Assembly (NCBI RefSeq): GCF_000359605.1
Contig: NZ_APML01000012.1
Coordinates: forward strand, 1-56,286
Length of the DNA stretch: 56,286 bases
Direction: 5' to 3'
DNA from: Gracilibacillus halophilus YIM-C55.5
GTDB taxonomy: Bacteria; Bacillota; Bacilli; Bacillales; Amphibacillaceae
Shown: in pieces, positions 53,864-56,286 of the stretch
How positions within the stretch are numbered: position 1 is the stretch's first letter
How the letters are laid out: each line of letters opens with the position of its first letter
The notes under the pieces: model-generated
What the model was told of the DNA's origin: nothing
What the model saw: only the letters and a program-made list of their open reading frames with translations
The model's database searches: none
Position numbers and translations under genes: made by a program

Positions 53864-55320
53864 TTCATACGTTCCTGAATATATGATAAAAATTCATCCG
53901 CTTTTTTCTCAGGTGCCTTCGTAAGTAAGCTTACGCCAATAAACAAAATCGTTGATACGACAATCCCCCATATCCCAGAAGCTAATCCAAATGGTTGATA
54001 CGAAAAAGCTTCTAAGCCAATCACTAGCAAACTCGTCATTGATACACTCGTGATCACACCCGTAGCGGTTCCTCGTTTCCAAAAGAACGTACCGATAATC
54101 GCGGGCACAACTACAATCAAACCAGCAGATGATGCGACTGATAATACAGCAATTAAATCGAGTTCTAATTGCGCAAATAAAAATGCGGCCACTGCAATGA
54201 TAGGAATAAATAATTTTCCGATCAATAATTGCTTGCGATCTGAAGTATCCTTTTTCACATTTTTATAAACATCGCGAGAAAATAATGATGATACAGTTAG
54301 CATAATCGAATCAATGGTTGAGATCGCAGCTGCCATAATACCGACCATCACGACAATCCCTAATACAGATGGGATATATTCTGATGCTAGTAATGTCGCT
54401 GTTGCCAAATCAGCATTTTCTAAATCCGGAAACAACATGGAAGCAGAAAAGCCCCAGACAACTGAAACAATCGTATAGACAAAGCCAAATGCTAAAAATC
54501 CAAGTAACATTTGACGTAAACTTTTCATTGATTTGGGCATATATAGACGTTGACTAACCTGTGGATTCGAAATGCTGAAGAAGAACCACGGAATCGTTAA
54601 TCCTAAAAATGTCCAAAAATCAAAATAACCGTTCCCAGGTACCGCTAAGGCTTGGGGGTCGGTGGACTCAATTTGCTTAAAAAATCCGGAAATGCCACCC
54701 AATTGATTGACAATCAACACGACAACGATTGTTGAAGCAATGATCATAATCAATGATTGTAGTGAATCCGTCCAAGCAACTGAGCGAATGCCAGCAATAT
54801 ATGAAAATACGAGGGCAAGAATCGTCGCAATCATCACCCCTGTCGTAAAAGGAATGGCTTCATTGGTCACACCTTGTAATAAATAACCGATTCCCGACAA
54901 TTGTGCGGCGCTATACGGAATTAAAAAGATACAACTAGATATCGCTGTGACGACAGCCACCCATTTATTTTGATAGCGATCTCCTAGCATTTCAGATGGT
55001 GTTACATAGCCATATTTTTTCCCTACTAACCAAAAACGAGGCCCGAATATCGCTACAAGGGATACCCCCATAAAATAAATCATTTCAAAACCTAACGCAC
55101 CTACACCGCCACTATAAGTCAATCCTGCTAAACCAACGAGCATAAACGCACTGTATGTCGTCGCACTATAGCTGAGTGCTGATACAAAACCACTCAATTT
55201 CCGATCCCCAAGAAAGTAACTCGCCATTGTTTTCTGATTACCTTGTTTTGATAAAAACGCAATGATAACCGCCGTAATGACATAAACAATAATGATTCCC
55301 CATACAAGCATCGTGCTCAT
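53857..55320 (-). CDS. Sodium:solute symporter (SSS family)
   Basis: 487 residues, about 13 membrane helices. Family landmarks: ASYFLGDRKLSGFVSALSYSATTYSAFMLVGLAG, GFEMIYFMGVSL, YVTPSEMLGDRYQNK and MVGIMAAAISTIDSIMLTVSSLFSRDVYK near the core sodium site. It belongs to the PanF/MctP-like part of the SSS family; the substrate (pantothenate, a carboxylate or an amino acid) is not determinable. Its start overlaps the small upstream gene by four bases (ATGA), so the two are translationally coupled. Confidence 0.9.
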   Translation of the reverse strand: MSTMLVWGIIIVYVITAVIIAFLSKQGNQKTMASYFLGDRKLSGFVSALSYSATTYSAFMLVGLAGLTYSGGVGALGFEMIYFMGVSLVAIFGPRFWLVGKKYGYVTPSEMLGDRYQNKWVAVVTAISSCIFLIPYSAAQLSGIGYLLQGVTNEAIPFTTGVMIATILALVFSYIAGIRSVAWTDSLQSLIMIIASTIVVVLIVNQLGGISGFFKQIESTDPQALAVPGNGYFDFWTFLGLTIPWFFFSISNPQVSQRLYMPKSMKSLRQMLLGFLAFGFVYTIVSVVWGFSASMLFPDLENADLATATLLASEYIPSVLGIVVMVGIMAAAISTIDSIMLTVSSLFSRDVYKNVKKDTSDRKQLLIGKLFIPIIAVAAFLFAQLELDLIAVLSVASSAGLIVVVPAIIGTFFWKRGTATGVITSVSMTSLLVIGLEAFSYQPFGLASGIWGIVVSTILFIGVSLLTKAPEKKADEFLSYIQERMKS

Positions 55321-55505
55321 TCCTCATCACCCCAATCTTTTGTTAAAAAAAAGTTTGCGATGATTGCAATCAAACCGAACACACACCAAAGGAAATAGCT
55401 CCCATACCACTTCGTCACATCAGATAAGAGCGTATACGGAATGATGTAGGCAGAAAGCACGATGATCAAAAGAAATAGTCCCCATTTTTTCTCTTTGTTG
55501 TTCAT
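55317..55505 (-). CDS. Small two-helix membrane protein, symporter partner
   Basis: 62 residues: MNNKEKKWG head, helix one (LFLLIIVLSAYIIPYTLL), a short loop with DVTKWYGSYF, helix two (LWCVFGLIAIIANFFL) and a TKDWGDEE tail. Size, topology and tight linkage to an SSS symporter recall the YhdT/DUF997 or DUF3311 partners of PanF and MctP. GAGGTGAAA precedes ATG 55505; upstream codons to 55550 lack a site. Probably an accessory subunit; inference from context. Confidence 0.75.
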   Translation of the reverse strand: MNNKEKKWGLFLLIIVLSAYIIPYTLLSDVTKWYGSYFLWCVFGLIAIIANFFLTKDWGDEE

Positions 55506-55655
55506 TGGTTTCACCTCACGAATTTGATTACGGGCTCTATTATACATCATTTATTACATATGTAAAGACACGTGTTCAAACAAAATCAATATCTTATGTG
55601 GAACAATTAGCATGCATTAATTAAAAGAAAAACATTTTTAGAGTATGGAAATGTA

Positions 55656-55664
55656 TGGTATGAT
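55656..55664 (+). promoter_or_regulatory. Extended -10 promoter
   Basis: TG-G-TATGAT, about 90 bases before ATG 55755. The interval 55506-55655 contains no gene that I can support. Confidence 0.45.
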
Positions 55665-55754
55665 ACAGTGAATGGAGAGATAGCTACTTTATTCATGGTC
55701 ATTTTTCTGTCAGCAGAAATCTATTGAGCGATATGTACAGGAGGAATATAACGA

Positions 55755-55964
55755 ATGAAAAACCTAAAAAGAAATAAAAATAAAGAAATTTCTATTATAT
55801 GTTTTATTTTATCAGCTGTCATACTAAGCCTTAATTTCATTGCGCTCCTAATGAATATAAATGTAGGTAATATAAAAATCGGACTAGCCATACTCGCGGG
55901 TGTCATACTTCTCATAAATGGATTTATGTATAGGAAAGTTGGAGAGGAGGTGGTGCATAGTTAA
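55755..55964 (+). CDS. Small membrane protein of unknown function (69 aa)
   Basis: Basic head (MKNLKRNKNKEISI), helix one (ICFILSAVILSLNFIALLM), a short polar loop, helix two (IGLAILAGVILLINGFMY) and a charged tail. AGGAGG at 55739-55744 is well placed. I do not recognise the family. Its stop codon overlaps an ATG (TAATG), pointing to a coupled downstream gene. Confidence 0.65.
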   Translation: MKNLKRNKNKEISIICFILSAVILSLNFIALLMNINVGNIKIGLAILAGVILLINGFMYRKVGEEVVHS

Positions 55965-56224
55965 TGAATCCTATCGTTATATATGTTTTTTCCTAATATT
56001 TGCATTTGCTCTAACGTTATTTAGTTCAATGATACAATATAAGATACACCGACGTTATATCAGGAATGAGTCAAGCGATTATCACCTTTACGGCTGGAAT
56101 CATATATTGGCCCCATACAAATATGAGTTTTATCAGCCAATTATCTAGTGTACTAGTGTATGGTGTTGCTCTGTTACTCAACTTTCGCAGACTAAAACAG
56201 GCAGGTATGCCTTGGTATAGTTAG
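55964..56224 (+). pseudogene. Possible frameshifted small membrane protein
   Basis: From ATG 55964 (coupled to the stop of the upstream gene, GAGGAGG at 55944-55950) the frame closes after ten codons. If one T is added to the T run at 55986-55991 it becomes a membrane helix (VFFLIFAFALTLFSSMIQYKI). Another hydrophobic reading, MSQAIITFTAGIIYW to AGMPWYS, is open at 56066-56224 in the original frame. One gene with two frame errors, or two small genes, are both possible. The remaining 56225-56286 shows nothing. Confidence 0.3.
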
Positions 56225-56286
56225 GAAAGCTCGCAATCCATTGTTGTAGTTGACTTTTGATTGGTGAATAAAAATCCGATTAATGT

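Noticed and set aside
1..56286. CRISPR array, prophage or insertion sequence
   Set aside because: No short direct repeats with unique spacers, no transposase or integrase, and only the two-gene lysis cassette; the 51-bp tandem repeats have no spacers.

Overview
The window looks like the chromosome of a low-GC, endospore-forming, probably halotolerant member of the Bacillaceae (Gracilibacillus or Oceanobacillus-like; the genus is a guess). The grounds are: a SAM (S-box) riboswitch on metI, LipM-type octanoyl transfer, a YjcZ-family sporulation peptide with a sigma-K-like promoter, a CstR-type persulfide repressor, a GbsR-type regulator with a BCCT osmolyte transporter, AGGAGG ribosome binding sites, and near-universal resemblance to Bacillus subtilis families. 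I see no prophage, insertion sequence, rRNA, tRNA or CRISPR array. Most genes are on the minus strand.

Layout. 1-5.4 kb: S-box/metI, a TSUP transporter, lipM-lipA and a Cof-type phosphatase. 5.6-9.1 kb: a yjcZ peptide, then an intracellular GH127/GH146 beta-L-arabinofuranosidase with a divergent AraC regulator. 9.2-12.8 kb: Ddl, a membrane-anchored MurF-like ligase and an alpha/beta hydrolase; the first two are frameshifted. 13-19 kb: a YozQ-like peptide, an unusual KaiC-fold/PEP-synthase ATP-grasp protein, and an orphan sugar-binding lipoprotein translationally coupled to a membrane diguanylate cyclase. 19.2-21.1 kb: a 51-bp tandem repeat array, then a persulfide-relay cluster (CstR, DsrE, rhodanese, TusA) with two matching operators in its promoters. 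21-29 kb: a PAS-GGDEF cyclase, two chemoreceptors, a methyltransferase and an OFA-like MFS carrier. 29-33 kb: a free-standing holin/endolysin cassette (endolysin frameshifted), a BCCT transporter and a DsbA-like protein. 33-35.6 kb: a third chemoreceptor behind an attenuator-like leader.

35.6-48.2 kb is the largest functional unit: a rhamnogalacturonan locus read leftwards (exo-RG-lyase-like enzyme, solute-binding lipoprotein, two permeases, YesS-type regulator, GH106-like rhamnosidase, YesL-like protein, CE12 acetylesterase). None of the three enzymes has a signal peptide, so the sequence suggests import of RG-I oligomers followed by wholly cytoplasmic deacetylation and exo-cleavage. CcpA (cre) sites lie before the binding-protein and regulator genes. 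The GH127 gene at 5.9 kb would serve the arabinan side chains of the same polymer.

48.3-56.3 kb: a frameshifted YkuI (EAL), glnA with two perfect TnrA/GlnR boxes but no glnR, a second copy of the 51-bp repeat, gbsR, a doubly frameshifted MFS transporter with its MarR regulator and an 18-bp palindromic operator, a sodium:solute symporter with a small partner, and small membrane proteins.

Six lesions, each repaired by restoring one base, split five conserved genes. Five of them look like loss of one G from a G run on the coding strand. This pattern points first to systematic base-calling error, so all frameshifts here should be read with caution.
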